NCBI GenBank assembly: GCA_018623785.1
Contig: JAAZVD010000003.1
Location: 1 to 18,281, forward strand
DNA from: Bacteroidota bacterium
Lineage (GTDB): Bacteria; Bacteroidota; Rhodothermia; Rhodothermales; UBA10348
Direction: 5' to 3'
Length of the DNA: 18,281 bases
The notes beneath the pieces were generated by a model. The model made no database searches, was not told where the DNA came from, and saw only the letters and a list, made by a program, of their open reading frames with translations. Position 1 is the stretch's first letter. Each line of letters begins with the position of its first letter. Made by a program: the position numbers and the translations under genes. This document shows positions 1 to 8,435 of this stretch, in pieces.

Positions 1-573
1 ACACAGCAGTCTGATCGGGATATTGAGCGACGACTACCGGGCTCGTCCGCTGACTTCATGGGAGCCCTCCTGCAGGCGTCTATGGATAGGGTGGCTGCCG
101 ACCATGGGACATTCAATCTTACGATTGACCCTACCATAATGGGGGATTCTGACAATCTGCCGATCCTGCGATCACTGGTTACAGAGGCGAAGCGCCGGAA
201 TTTTTGGATTACCCAGGCGGATTCCGTGGCTGCTTGGTGGCGTTTGAAAAGGGCCGTGAATGTGTCCGTGGATCAGCGAAGTCCTTCGCGGCTTTATGTC
301 AATGTGTCCAATGACAACGGGGTCAATGCTGAGGAGATTACCATCAGCATTGCCTTGGGGCATCCAGCTTCGGATGTCGAAATTCAGTCTGAGCTTTTCA
401 ACGTACTTCGCCCGCAAGCAAAAGATATTGGTAATCCACCATATCGCCTCGTGGACAACGGTAACGTTCTGGAACTGACCATTAAGCGTCTCAGGCCGCA
501 GCAGTATCGAATTTATCATATCGATCTTCTCAGATCGTATGCAGATGCATCACCGGAAGTCACGGCGCCCTGA
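1..573 (+). CDS. Polysaccharide-deacetylase-like protein, C-terminal part (5' truncated by window edge)
   Basis: The frame is open from base 1, with no stop before the TGA at 571-573, so this is the last 190 residues of a longer gene; the ATG at 58 is probably internal. The C-terminal layout matches that of the next gene. A helix-rich stretch is followed by FWITQADSVAAWWRLK, which lines up with AWIATPSEVVRWWAQR downstream, and then by a beta-rich tail of about 100 residues. That pattern is the end of a NodB-like deacetylase barrel (the segment before 'W' in many family members) plus a C-terminal beta-sandwich. The enzymatic motifs would lie upstream and cannot be judged. Only 6 bases separate its stop from the next ATG, so the two are probably cotranscribed. 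Inference: a tandem paralogue pair of extracytoplasmic carbohydrate-related proteins. The substrate is unknown. Confidence 0.6.
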   Translation, partial: TQQSDRDIERRLPGSSADFMGALLQASMDRVAADHGTFNLTIDPTIMGDSDNLPILRSLVTEAKRRNFWITQADSVAAWWRLKRAVNVSVDQRSPSRLYVNVSNDNGVNAEEITISIALGHPASDVEIQSELFNVLRPQAKDIGNPPYRLVDNGNVLELTIKRLRPQQYRIYHIDLLRSYADASPEVTAP

Positions 574-579
574 GTAAGT

Positions 580-2487
580 ATGAGACCCTTGTATCCCGTT
601 TTTTCAGCTCTGGTGCTCTGTCTACTGCTGGTCGTCCCCGCCTCGGGACAGCCCGTCCAGCGGTACGTCTCATTTCAGCAGCCCTCACGAAGTGTTGCAG
701 CCGATTTGACACCGTTTTTCGGAGGCAATGACCGCATCAAAAAGGTGGCATTGTTTCGGAGCATGCTGACGGAAGAGCGTACGGGTACAGGACAAGAAAT
801 CATTCCTGTAGCCGTTCGGCAATGGGAATTGCTGCTGCTTGGATTGCGAATTCCCTTCCGGTGGATTGACGAGAGGGATCTCAACGGAAAAATAGATCCT
901 GATTTCAGCGTGGTCATCATGCCATCCGCTGAGTTACTGTCGGAGCGTCACAGACGCAGAATTGAGTCGTATGTGATGAATGGTGGTAGTTTGATTGTAT
1001 CGGGTCGGTTCGGCTTGTTTGACGAAGTGGGAATGCGGGTAGATGAGGCTTGGACCAACAAAATGCTCGGCGCTGATATGGTGATTGATGTCAAGCAGCA
1101 GCCATCCGGTTTCATGCATTCCATAGACGGCAATATACCCTTGGGTGATGGCATAGCGCCGGGGTTTCAGTTCAACGTGGCAGCCCAGAATCCACTCGTG
1201 CTGGCGCGTCCCAGGGTAGCCAGCTCGGGTGGACGTTTCTTCCCGTACTCGCCGTTGCAGGTACCCTTGTACGAGGGGCTTACCTCCATCCTGTACAGTC
1301 ACTACGGCACAGGCCGTGTTGTCTGGTTCGGTTTCAACCCGCAGGATGTACCTCGTATGCGTCAGGAACAGGAAAATTATCAGCGACTCGTGGTCAATGC
1401 CTTGACCCTGCTCGGCCGTGCCACGTCGGTGGCCTTGGCGCCGTGGCCCGAGGGAAAGCCGCTTGCATTCAGCGTTGCAGCCATGGCTGCAGTTGGATTT
1501 GATGCCATTACCTATGCCGAGGGCATGAATATGATGCTTACGGTGCTGGAGAAGTATAATGTGCCTGGTAGTTTCTTTCTCTCTTCGAGCGAAGTCCGGG
1601 TCTTCCCCGAAGTCCTGGATCGGATGAAAGAGGCCGGTGAGATAGGCTTGACGGCGGATGAGGACTATCTACTGGTCGAGCAGCCGATGGAAATACAGGC
1701 CAGCCGGATACGAGCGTCCCAAGAGCAGCTTGGTGTGCAGAATATCCACGGGATCTACCCACCGGCTGGACTTTTTGACGCAAATACCATCCGAGCCATG
1801 GAGGAGATCGGTGCTGATTATCTCCTTCAGGGGTACCAGACTGTCATGGCACCTCGTCCGGTCGAGTGGTGGGACTATGCCGATTACCGCGAGTCGCTGG
1901 ATTTAGCGGATCTGATGCCGGCACTGGAGGCGGACATGCCATTGTTCATTCCGGGAGAAGAGCGGGTACCCTCCGACGCATTATCGAGTCAGCAAGTAAA
2001 AGCGCTGCCGGACCCACCATTCATTGTCCCGGTATCGGAGGGCATTGCAGATACCCAGCAGGCAACCTACGAGCGAATCAAGAAGGCAGGGGGATACCAC
2101 GTGGTTCCCTTCTATCCAGAGACCTATGCCTCGCGTTCGGACGGAGCATCCGATTTTGAATCAACGGTGAGGCGGGCAAAAGAAGAGGGTGCGTGGATAG
2201 CCACTCCATCTGAAGTTGTACGGTGGTGGGCTCAGCGCGGCCAGGTGCGCCCTGTCATCGTCTCTCTGAGTGCCAACGAAATGCATATCGACATGGTGCA
2301 TGACGGGACGGATCTGGTAGAGGGCCTGGTATTGCAGGTGCGTGGTCCCGACAATGCCTATCAGGAGCTGCGGATTTCGGGGATGGAGGGTGATGTTGAG
2401 TACGATGACGATCGTCAGCTGGCGCGCGTTCGCTTGCCGGGAATTTTGCCCGGCACCACGCGCATCGTGCTGGTCTGGAGTCAGTAG
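580..2487 (+). CDS. Secreted protein with a glutamine-amidotransferase-like domain and a degenerate polysaccharide-deacetylase-like domain
   Basis: 635 aa. Residues 1-23 form a Sec signal peptide (hydrophobic LVLCLLLVVPASG ending before QPVQ), so the protein is exported. Residues about 55-275 look like a class I glutamine-amidotransferase-like flavodoxin fold (VVIMPSAELLSERHRRRIESY, then GGSLIVSGRFG, then GTGRVVWFGF). No catalytic Cys is evident, so it probably binds rather than catalyses. Residues about 290-555 resemble a NodB/polysaccharide deacetylase barrel: GKPLAFSVAAMAAVGFD, then VPGSFFLSS, then GIYPPAG at about 391-397, and AWIATPSEVVRWW near the end. The usual Asp-Asp of motif 1 and the HxxxH metal ligands of motif 2 are not seen; residues 355-362 read IGLTADED. 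Residues 560-635 are a beta-rich tail. The start codon is an ATG 6 bases after the upstream paralogue, and the stop is TAG. A role in envelope polysaccharide handling is inference; it may be a pseudoenzyme. Confidence 0.7.
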   Translation: MRPLYPVFSALVLCLLLVVPASGQPVQRYVSFQQPSRSVAADLTPFFGGNDRIKKVALFRSMLTEERTGTGQEIIPVAVRQWELLLLGLRIPFRWIDERDLNGKIDPDFSVVIMPSAELLSERHRRRIESYVMNGGSLIVSGRFGLFDEVGMRVDEAWTNKMLGADMVIDVKQQPSGFMHSIDGNIPLGDGIAPGFQFNVAAQNPLVLARPRVASSGGRFFPYSPLQVPLYEGLTSILYSHYGTGRVVWFGFNPQDVPRMRQEQENYQRLVVNALTLLGRATSVALAPWPEGKPLAFSVAAMAAVGFDAITYAEGMNMMLTVLEKYNVPGSFFLSSSEVRVFPEVLDRMKEAGEIGLTADEDYLLVEQPMEIQASRIRASQEQLGVQNIHGIYPPAGLFDANTIRAMEEIGADYLLQGYQTVMAPRPVEWWDYADYRESLDLADLMPALEADMPLFIPGEERVPSDALSSQQVKALPDPPFIVPVSEGIADTQQATYERIKKAGGYHVVPFYPETYASRSDGASDFESTVRRAKEEGAWIATPSEVVRWWAQRGQVRPVIVSLSANEMHIDMVHDGTDLVEGLVLQVRGPDNAYQELRISGMEGDVEYDDDRQLARVRLPGILPGTTRIVLVWSQ

Positions 2488-2508
2488 CGCACGGGCAGTG
2501 GCAGTAGA

Positions 2509-2526
2509 TGTCCCTGCCGAGGGACA
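2509..2526. terminator. Candidate bidirectional hairpin between convergent genes
   Basis: TGTCCCT and AGGGACA form a perfect 7-bp stem around a GCCG loop, in the 68-base gap between the TAG of the deacetylase-like gene (2487) and the TAG of bshB1 (2556-2558). The position suits a shared transcription terminator, but neither strand has a clear T tract directly after the stem, so the assignment rests on location and symmetry. Confidence 0.35.
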
Positions 2527-2555
2527 CCTGTTGATTGGCGCCGGGGTAAAAAGAT

Positions 2556-3332
2556 CTACCGAAACGGCTTTTCTTTTTTTAGCATGCCCACCAAGTCGTT
2601 GGTCCCGATGGGGCCATGATGGTAGAGGAAGGGTTCTCCGAAGGCAGCCCCGATCCGAAACCCATAGGTGCGGGCACGTGCATCGTGCCAGTCCATGAAG
2701 GCCGGATTGGAGATGAACGTCTCCGGAGTCTGGTCCGTGATGGCATCCGTCTGGGGGTTACCGGTGTGGAACTGGGTTGCAAAGGCGCGGACCGCTTCGT
2801 TGCGTGTCTCCCAGAACTCGCTGACGTCCACGACGAGCGTGGGTTCGAACGGAATGGACTGCATGTAGTGCAGCACGTGCGGCGGGCGCCAGGGCTCCTG
2901 CGGGGCGCCAGAAGCATCGGTGGTCTCGATCTTGATCAGTCCCGACTGGAACACGGCTTCGATGATGAGCCGGGCGCCCGCCGGATGATCCGGATGGCGA
3001 CAGTCGGGCGCCGGAATGAGCAGGATGTTCGGCCGTGTGGTCCTGAGCTCGCTAATGACCTTCAGGCGGTTCTTTTTGCTGTTCTTGATGTTGCCGTCGG
3101 GAATCCCAAGATTGACCCGTCGTTCGACGCCCAGGATCCGGGCTGCCTTCTCGGCTTCCATCTCACGTACCTCAGGTGTTCCCCGTGAGCCCAGTTCTCC
3201 ACGTGTCAGGTCCGCGATGCCGACACGTCGTCCGGCTGCAACCATCGAGGCCAGCGTACCACCACAGCCGAGCTCGACATCGTCTTGATGGGAGCCGAAC
3301 GCCAAGACATCGAATTTGGGAAGCTGGGACAT
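2556..3332 (-). CDS. bshB1: Bacillithiol biosynthesis N-acetylglucosaminyl-malate deacetylase (BshB1, PIG-L/LmbE family)
   Basis: About 258 aa; cytoplasmic zinc-dependent deacetylase of the LmbE/PIG-L family. In bacillithiol synthesis BshB removes acetate from GlcNAc-malate to give GlcN-malate, the acceptor for BshC. Visible motifs are FDVLAFGSHQDDVELGCGGT (metal-site His15, Asp17, Asp18), LTRGELGSRGT typical of BshB1, and the second metal/catalytic motif RHPDHPAG at about 112-119. The first motif is HQDD rather than the common HPDD; His and both Asp are kept. I chose the ATG at 3332 (MSQLPKFD), because family members begin just before the first beta strand; a TTG two codons upstream (3338) is possible. 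It lies 63 bases after leuS and is the last gene of the minus-strand array. bshC sits on the other side of leuS, which supports the pathway call. A generic PIG-L deacetylase is the alternative. Confidence 0.85.
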   Translation of the reverse strand: MSQLPKFDVLAFGSHQDDVELGCGGTLASMVAAGRRVGIADLTRGELGSRGTPEVREMEAEKAARILGVERRVNLGIPDGNIKNSKKNRLKVISELRTTRPNILLIPAPDCRHPDHPAGARLIIEAVFQSGLIKIETTDASGAPQEPWRPPHVLHYMQSIPFEPTLVVDVSEFWETRNEAVRAFATQFHTGNPQTDAITDQTPETFISNPAFMDWHDARARTYGFRIGAAFGEPFLYHHGPIGTNDLVGMLKKEKPFR

Positions 3333-3381
3333 GATCAAGGGACAATAAGTACGAGGAAACGAAGGTCTCTGCAGAACGGGT

Positions 3382-3398
3382 GACGCCGGAAAGGCGCC
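3382..3398 (-). terminator. Weak hairpin just after the leuS stop
   Basis: Read on the minus strand, GGCGCC and GGCGTC can pair over 6 bp (one G-T) around a TTTCC loop, starting 3 bases after the leuS TGA. No T tract follows. It could act as a partial terminator or mRNA end between leuS and bshB1, or mean nothing. Confidence 0.18.
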
Positions 3399-3401
3399 GA
3401 C

Positions 3402-3707
3402 TCAACCTACGACAATATTGACCAGGCGTCCCGGAACGTAGATTTCGCGCCGGATTTCTTTACCCTCCATGTGACGGGCTACGTTCTCGTCGGCCTTTGC
3501 CGCATCCAGGATGGACTCCTTCGAGGCATCGGCTGGTACCGAGATAGTGGTACGTACCTTTCCGTTGACCTGCACGGCCAGCTTGAGGGCGTCGTCTACC
3601 AGCCATTTCTCTTCGGCTTGTGGCCATGGTTCGTAGGCCAATGACTGCTCGTTCCCAAGGCGCTGCCAGAGCTCTTCGGCCATATGTGGAGCCAGTGGCG
3701 CCAACAT
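3402..3707 (-). CDS. leuS: Leucyl-tRNA synthetase, C-terminal segment (separated from the main ORF by an in-frame TAA)
   Basis: 101 aa from an ATG at 3707 to TGA at 3402. This is the missing end of LeuRS. MLAPLAPHMAEELWQRLG is the conserved helix of the anticodon-binding domain, and AVQVNGKVRTTISVPAD followed by GRLVNIVVG is the typical C-terminal domain that contacts the tRNA-Leu elbow. It is in exactly the same frame as the 795-aa ORF upstream (start-to-start distance 2400 bases), so the break is one nonsense codon and not a frameshift. Four sense codons (PFVL) lie between the TAA and this ATG. No convincing ribosome-binding site precedes the ATG, so independent translation is doubtful. It should be read together with the upstream ORF as one gene of about 901 codons. 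Alternatives are a sequencing error, readthrough, or a true two-piece enzyme. Confidence 0.8.
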   Translation of the reverse strand: MLAPLAPHMAEELWQRLGNEQSLAYEPWPQAEEKWLVDDALKLAVQVNGKVRTTISVPADASKESILDAAKADENVARHMEGKEIRREIYVPGRLVNIVVG

Positions 3708-3719
3708 CAGGACAAACGG

Positions 3720-3722
3720 TTA
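3720..3722 (-). other. In-frame TAA stop codon interrupting leuS
   Basis: The minus strand reads ATT CCG CGA GTC CTG GCC TAA CCG TTT GTC CTG ATG, giving IPRVLA-stop-PFVLM. LeuRS homology continues without a frame change on both sides. As I recall the family, this column often holds Glu, so a single G-to-T change in GAA would explain it. All 14 gene-terminal stops in the window are TGA or TAG. Confidence 0.85.
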
Positions 3723-6107
3723 GGCCAGGACTCGCGGAATCGTATCCAGGGAAACCCATTCAGAGAGCAGCTCAATCAGACCCGCAATGGCCGTGTTGAA
3801 GGAGAGCCGCTCCATGTCCGTGGTCACACGCTCAATGGTTCGGTGCAGACCGCGCATCTGCTCGTCGCTCGGCGCGTCGTCCGACACCAGCAATACGTCG
3901 GAATCCTCGTTCACGAAGTTGCGCCAGATCCTTCGCAAGAACCGGTTCACGCCCACGATGTCGCGGGTATTCCATGGCTTGGATGCTTCCAGCGGTCCCA
4001 TGTACATCTCGTAAAGGCGTAGCGTATCGCAGCCGTAGGCATCGTTGATTTCGTCGGGGGAGACGGCATTCTTCAGGCTCTTGCCCATCTTTCCGTACTC
4101 CTGCGTGACGGGTTGCCCCTCGTAGAAGAACTCGCGGCCTTTCTGGTCCTGCACCTCCATGGCCGGGCGGCCATCCTGATCCACGACTTTGGTGGCATCC
4201 ACGGCAATGCCGCGTTCATCCCGGTAGGCGTAGGCCTGGATATACCCCTGGTTGAACAGGCGACCGAAGGGCTCCTTGGTGGACACGTGGCCCAGATCGT
4301 AGAGCACCTTGTGCCAGAAGCGGGCATACAAGAGGTGCAATACGGCGTGCTCCACGCCACCGATATATAGATCCACGCCATTGTCGCCCATCCAGTAGGA
4401 TTCCCTGGACGGATCGGCAAAGACGCTGTTGTTTTTATTGTCGATGAACCGGAGATAGTACCAGCACGAGCCCGCCCACTGCGGCATCGTATTCAGTTCG
4501 CGCTCGTAGCGTTTACCGTCGATCTCGACGATACGCCACGCTTCGTCGGCACGTGCCAAGGGTGGTCTCGGCGGCGCATCGGGGTCATCTGCCGCTGTTG
4601 GCTTGAAGTCCTCCATCGGTGGCAAGGCCACCGGTAATTCGCTCTCCTCCACTGCGCGCACGCTGCCGTCTTCGCCACGTAGGATGGGGAAAGGTTCGCC
4701 CCAATAACGTTGCCGGCTGAAGAGCCAGTCGCGCAGTTTGTAGGTAACCGTGCCTTCACCGTGGCCGTTTTCGTTCAGCCACTCTATCATCCGGGCTTTG
4801 GCCTCCTTGACGCTCAAGCCGTTCAGGAAATCGGAGTTGATGGCCGGACCGTCGCCCGTGTACGCATCGCCTTTCCAGCCATTGGGAGGCTGTACGGTAC
4901 GGATGATGGGCAGGTCAAAGACCTTGGCGAATTCCCAGTCCCGCTCGTCTTGGGCCGGCACGGCCATGATGGCGCCTGTACCGTATCCCATCAGGACGTA
5001 ATCGGCAACCCAGATCGGGATGCGGCTGCCGCCCGCGGGGTTGATAGCGTAGGCACCCGTAAAGACGCCCGTCTTGGTTTTGGAGTCAGCCATCCGGTCG
5101 ACGTCGGTCTTTCCAGCGGCTTCCTTACGATAGGCTATCACGGCCTCGCGTTGCTCGGCCGTAGTCAGCACATCCACCAATTCGTGCTCAGGCGCGAGCA
5201 CCATGTACGTGGCCCCGAAAAGCGTATCAGGCCGCGTTGTGAACACACGGATCGTGGCGTCGTGGCCGTCAACCTTGAAGTCGACGTTGGCGCCTTCGCT
5301 GCGGCCCACCCAGTTGCGCTGCATGAGCTTGACGGGCTCTGGCCAGTCTACGTCGTCCAGGTCGCCAATCAGTCGATCGCCATATTCGGTGATACGCAGC
5401 ATCCACTGTTTGAGCGGACGCCGGAATACTGGATGGTTGCCGCGTTCGCTGCGGCCTTCGTTCGTGACTTCCTCGTTGGCCAGCACCGTCCCCAAGGCCG
5501 GGCACCAGTTGACGGGTACTTCGGATAGGTAGGCTAGGCGATGCTCGGAGAGCACGGCCTCGCGCTCGGCTTCGGGGAGCGATGACCAGTCGTCCCGCTC
5601 AGCGGCAAAACGCGCTTCCAGTTCGCTGATCGGCCGCGCCTTGTCCGCCTTCTCGTCATACCAGGAATTGAACAGCTGCAGGAAGATCCACTGCGTCCAC
5701 TTGTAATAGTCGACGTCCGTCGTAGCTAGCTTGCGGTCCCAGTCGTAGCTCAGACCCAGGGCCTTGAGCTGACGCAGCATGTTGTCGATGTTCTTTTCCG
5801 TCGTGACCCGCGGGTGTACGCCGTGCTCCACGGCAAACTGCTCGGCCGGCAAGCCGAAGGCATCGAAGCCCATGGGGTGCAACACGTTGAAGCCCTTCAT
5901 CCGCTTGTAGCGGGCCACGATATCCGTAGCAATATACCCGAGTGGGTGCCCTACGTGCAGACCGACCCCTGAAGGGTAGGGAAACATATCGAGCACGTAG
6001 TACTTCGGCTTCGAAATGTCCGGATTATCCGGAGAGCGGAAGGTGCGCTCGGTTTCCCAGAAGTGCTGCCACTTCTGTTCGATGTCCTGGAAGGGATAGT
6101 CAGCCAT
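3720..6107 (-). CDS. leuS: Leucyl-tRNA synthetase, catalytic and editing part (truncated by an in-frame TAA)
   Basis: 795 aa of class I LeuRS, which charges tRNA-Leu with leucine in the cytoplasm. The HIGH signature is HVGH at 51-54 (in [16 protein letters not shown]), and the KMSKS signature is KMGKS at 673-677. The CP1 editing domain shows TTRPDT at 290-295 and [15 protein letters not shown] with the expected editing Asp at 387 (the preceding His of many homologues is Gln here). [18 protein letters not shown] is typical of the catalytic core. The ORF stops after IPRVLA, inside the anticodon-binding domain, and LeuRS sequence resumes in the same frame right after the TAA. The 795-aa product would lack about 105 C-terminal residues, including the C-terminal tRNA-binding domain, and would be expected to be impaired. 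The start is an ATG at 6107, 50 bases after bshC. All signatures are intact, so it does not look like an old pseudogene. Confidence 0.9.
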   Translation of the reverse strand: MADYPFQDIEQKWQHFWETERTFRSPDNPDISKPKYYVLDMFPYPSGVGLHVGHPLGYIATDIVARYKRMKGFNVLHPMGFDAFGLPAEQFAVEHGVHPRVTTEKNIDNMLRQLKALGLSYDWDRKLATTDVDYYKWTQWIFLQLFNSWYDEKADKARPISELEARFAAERDDWSSLPEAEREAVLSEHRLAYLSEVPVNWCPALGTVLANEEVTNEGRSERGNHPVFRRPLKQWMLRITEYGDRLIGDLDDVDWPEPVKLMQRNWVGRSEGANVDFKVDGHDATIRVFTTRPDTLFGATYMVLAPEHELVDVLTTAEQREAVIAYRKEAAGKTDVDRMADSKTKTGVFTGAYAINPAGGSRIPIWVADYVLMGYGTGAIMAVPAQDERDWEFAKVFDLPIIRTVQPPNGWKGDAYTGDGPAINSDFLNGLSVKEAKARMIEWLNENGHGEGTVTYKLRDWLFSRQRYWGEPFPILRGEDGSVRAVEESELPVALPPMEDFKPTAADDPDAPPRPPLARADEAWRIVEIDGKRYERELNTMPQWAGSCWYYLRFIDNKNNSVFADPSRESYWMGDNGVDLYIGGVEHAVLHLLYARFWHKVLYDLGHVSTKEPFGRLFNQGYIQAYAYRDERGIAVDATKVVDQDGRPAMEVQDQKGREFFYEGQPVTQEYGKMGKSLKNAVSPDEINDAYGCDTLRLYEMYMGPLEASKPWNTRDIVGVNRFLRRIWRNFVNEDSDVLLVSDDAPSDEQMRGLHRTIERVTTDMERLSFNTAIAGLIELLSEWVSLDTIPRVLA

Positions 6108-6157
6108 GCCGAAATGAGGGATTGAACGAGCGGGAAAGGGGACGGATGAACGGGAAA

Positions 6158-7771
6158 TCAGATATCGAGGACCTGGTGTTCAGACGTATCGATGTCCATC
6201 CGCTCCGTCATGCCGGAAAAGAAATCCGGACCGTATTTATTCAGGAAATATACGGGCGAGAGAAAGCGCTCTTGGGGGATTCCCATGGGAAAAAGAGCCG
6301 AAGACGCGCGCTTCAGCTGTCCGCGAAGTACGTCGTGCTGCTGCTTTTCGGATTTCAGGACCTTGGCCTTCAGCTGATTCCACTCTTTCATGAAGGCGGC
6401 ACGGGTAGCCTCGGCCGACCCCACCAGGGAACGGTCCACGCCTTCGATGACGGGTTTGATTTGGTTGATGGCCTGGTGGATGCCGGTGGAGGACTCCTTG
6501 AAGGCCTCGTCCAGGTCGGTCTCCATGTTCGAGAGCACCATCTCCCGGAACAGCTTGTCCACCTGCTCCTCGAAAGCCGGCAGCGCCACATCATTCTTTG
6601 CGAGGACCTTACCTATGCGCCGTTCCATGAGGGTCAGTGACGCCCGCGGGTAGATGACGGGCATATGCACCCCGGCCCAGTCGTAAAGCCCCTTGAACTG
6701 AGCGAAATACGCGACTTCGCCTGGACCGGCCACATAGGCGGCTGTCGGCAGAAGCCAGTCCTGCATGAGGGGGCGCGTGACGACGTTGGGTGAGAAGGAT
6801 CCCGGGTCCGTATCCAGTCGGGCCAATGCCTCCCCCAGCGAGAGCTCCTCGCCATCGCGTGTCCGGAAACCGCCGTCTACTGCATCGATAGCCGTACGAC
6901 GGCCATCCCCGTGCAGAAAGAGGTTGGTAGGCTCGGTTTGCACCTGGGCGTGCCAGGTGCCTTCCAGCTTGGCGCTGGTATCCTTCAGGCGGCGAGACGA
7001 GGTCGCAAACTCTTCCAGCTCCTTCCGGAAGAGTGGGGCAACGGCTTTCTTCAGGCCCTCATCGTCCGGAGATATATAGGCAATCCGGCCAGGGCCGAGG
7101 ATGTACTCCATCATGGCCACAAAGGCCGTGATCATGGGCGTTCCGGGCGCATAGGCGCTCCGGACTACAGCCATCAGCCCATCCTTGAAATCCGTCGGGG
7201 GTAATATCCGCTCCAGCTCCTCGAATACCGAGCTGATGCCATCAGTGACCGTCATGCGGCCTACCGCGGTTCCCTTCTCTGCATCGTCTGACGGCGTGTA
7301 GATCACAGAAACCGCGTCATCTCCCTGCAGAAAGCCCGCCGAGGCAATTTCTTCGAAGTCATGATCCTCGCCCTCCAGCCAGAATACGGGGACGACGGGC
7401 GCGCCGGTCTCTTTCTCCAGCAACTCCGCCAACTGGATGGTGCTCAGGGCCTTGTACGCGGTATAAAGCGGTCCTCCAAGCAATCCCAGTTGTTGACCCG
7501 TCACTACGACCGATGACGAGGGGTCGGCCAGTTTATCGATCAGATGACTGCTGGCGCTTGCCACACCGAGCGTGTCTGCCTGTCGCCGCATGGCTTCGAT
7601 CAGGGAGGATCGGTCCGGGTGCGCCTCCGCTGCGCGCGTGCAGGAGGCGGCCAGCACTACCGGATCCCGGTAGTCTCCATTGAAAAAGGGAGCCAGGCTG
7701 ACTGCCGATTCGGCGTAGTCCCTGAAAAGCGGGGAGAAGGAAGAAAGGGACGAAAAGGGGAGGCGGGTCAA
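6158..7771 (-). CDS. bshC: Bacillithiol biosynthesis cysteine-adding enzyme (BshC)
   Basis: 537 aa, the usual BshC length. BshC is thought to add cysteine to GlcN-malate, the last step of bacillithiol synthesis. Diagnostic motifs are [20 protein letters not shown] at about 89-107 and [16 protein letters not shown] at about 127-142. There is a Rossmann-like core, then a long C-terminal helical region (about 400-500) likely to be the coiled coil described for the family. I chose the TTG at 7771 because family members begin with a [22 protein letters not shown] stretch; no upstream Met exists in frame, and the next Met is more than 60 residues in. The TTG overlaps the upstream stop in TTGA, implying translational coupling with the nuclease-domain gene. 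With bshB1 two genes downstream it marks a low-molecular-weight thiol cluster; bshA is not in the window. Confidence 0.92.
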   Translation of the reverse strand: MTRLPFSSLSSFSPLFRDYAESAVSLAPFFNGDYRDPVVLAASCTRAAEAHPDRSSLIEAMRRQADTLGVASASSHLIDKLADPSSSVVVTGQQLGLLGGPLYTAYKALSTIQLAELLEKETGAPVVPVFWLEGEDHDFEEIASAGFLQGDDAVSVIYTPSDDAEKGTAVGRMTVTDGISSVFEELERILPPTDFKDGLMAVVRSAYAPGTPMITAFVAMMEYILGPGRIAYISPDDEGLKKAVAPLFRKELEEFATSSRRLKDTSAKLEGTWHAQVQTEPTNLFLHGDGRRTAIDAVDGGFRTRDGEELSLGEALARLDTDPGSFSPNVVTRPLMQDWLLPTAAYVAGPGEVAYFAQFKGLYDWAGVHMPVIYPRASLTLMERRIGKVLAKNDVALPAFEEQVDKLFREMVLSNMETDLDEAFKESSTGIHQAINQIKPVIEGVDRSLVGSAEATRAAFMKEWNQLKAKVLKSEKQQHDVLRGQLKRASSALFPMGIPQERFLSPVYFLNKYGPDFFSGMTERMDIDTSEHQVLDI

Positions 7772-8367
7772 TTCTGTTCGCTTTTTAATCGCGTGATGTC
7801 GTCGCGAAGCTTGGCCGCCAACTCATAGTCCTCGTCCGCGATCGCTTTATCCAGGTCCTCTTCCAACTGCTGGAGCGGGCTTTTGGCTTCATCAGGCTCC
7901 GGTGAGGGCTCTTGCGCCTGCGTGCTGGCGTCGAGCGTTCCTGCATCGCTGTCTTCCTCCTCCGTTGGGATCCCTGCTTCGTCCAGAACGGAGGGCGCTA
8001 CGAAAATGGGTGCGCCAGCCCGAACAGCCAGCGCAACCGCATCGGAGGGGCGGCAATCCAATTGCGCATGTGACCCACTCACGGAATAGCGGATCTTCGC
8101 AAAAAAGGTACCCTCACGAAGTTCATCGATCAAAATATCCGTGACGTCAGCGGCTACCGAGTCGAACAGATCCCGCAAGAGGTCATGCGTCATCGGCCGG
8201 GGAGGCTGAATCTTTTCCAATTCGAGGGCAATGGCCTGGGCTTCGAAGGCACCAATGATGATAGGTAGACGACGGTTACCGTCCACCTCTCCCAGGACGA
8301 GGGCATAGGCACCACCACTGGAAGGGCTGGTCGACAATCCGACGATGTCTACCTGGATCAGATCCAT
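7768..8367 (-). CDS. Bifunctional nuclease-domain (DUF151) protein with C-terminal UVR motif
   Basis: 199 aa, predicted cytoplasmic. Residues 1-133 are a BFN/DUF151 domain: a start of the form MDLIQVDIVGLSTSPSSGG, then LPIIIGAFEAQAIALELE, RPMTHDLLRDL, and CRPSDAVALAVRAGAPIFVA. Some family members have been reported with DNase/RNase activity, but the general role is unsettled. An acidic, Pro/Ser-rich linker (134-165) leads to a helical UVR motif at about 166-197 (LEEDLDKAIADEDYELAAKLRDDI), the UvrB/UvrC-interaction-type hairpin. The BFN-UVR fusion is common in Bacteroidota-type genomes. The ATG at 8367 matches the conserved family start. It sits 68 bases after hisC and overlaps bshC by 4 bases, so it is probably coexpressed with bacillithiol synthesis. 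A link to nucleic-acid repair is inference from UVR only. Confidence 0.85.
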   Translation of the reverse strand: MDLIQVDIVGLSTSPSSGGAYALVLGEVDGNRRLPIIIGAFEAQAIALELEKIQPPRPMTHDLLRDLFDSVAADVTDILIDELREGTFFAKIRYSVSGSHAQLDCRPSDAVALAVRAGAPIFVAPSVLDEAGIPTEEEDSDAGTLDASTQAQEPSPEPDEAKSPLQQLEEDLDKAIADEDYELAAKLRDDITRLKSEQN

Positions 8368-8435
8368 GAGGGCTGGAGATGTTCGATTAAGTAACGGCGG
8401 GATGGGGCGGATGTCCGGGTGCCGGGGGGCAAGAA

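Noticed and set aside
2572..2586. A-rich slippery-looking run near the 3' end of bshB1 (minus strand)
   Set aside because: A run of seven A in Lys codons at the C-terminus could allow slippage, but the zero frame ends only a few codons later at a normal length and no stimulatory structure lies at the right distance.
2616..3188. 190-codon + strand frame opposite bshB1
   Set aside because: Antisense shadow of a well-supported deacetylase gene; no recognisable motifs.
3690..3740. Frameshift as the cause of the leuS break
   Set aside because: The two leuS parts are in the same frame (start-to-start distance divisible by three). The break is a nonsense codon.
4710..5528. 272-codon open frame on the + strand opposite leuS
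   Set aside because: It is antisense to strongly conserved LeuRS coding sequence, has no family resemblance, and is typical of shadow frames in GC-rich genes.
5942..6640. 232-codon + strand frame spanning the leuS/bshC junction
   Set aside because: It runs antisense through two conserved genes and its protein shows no domain pattern.
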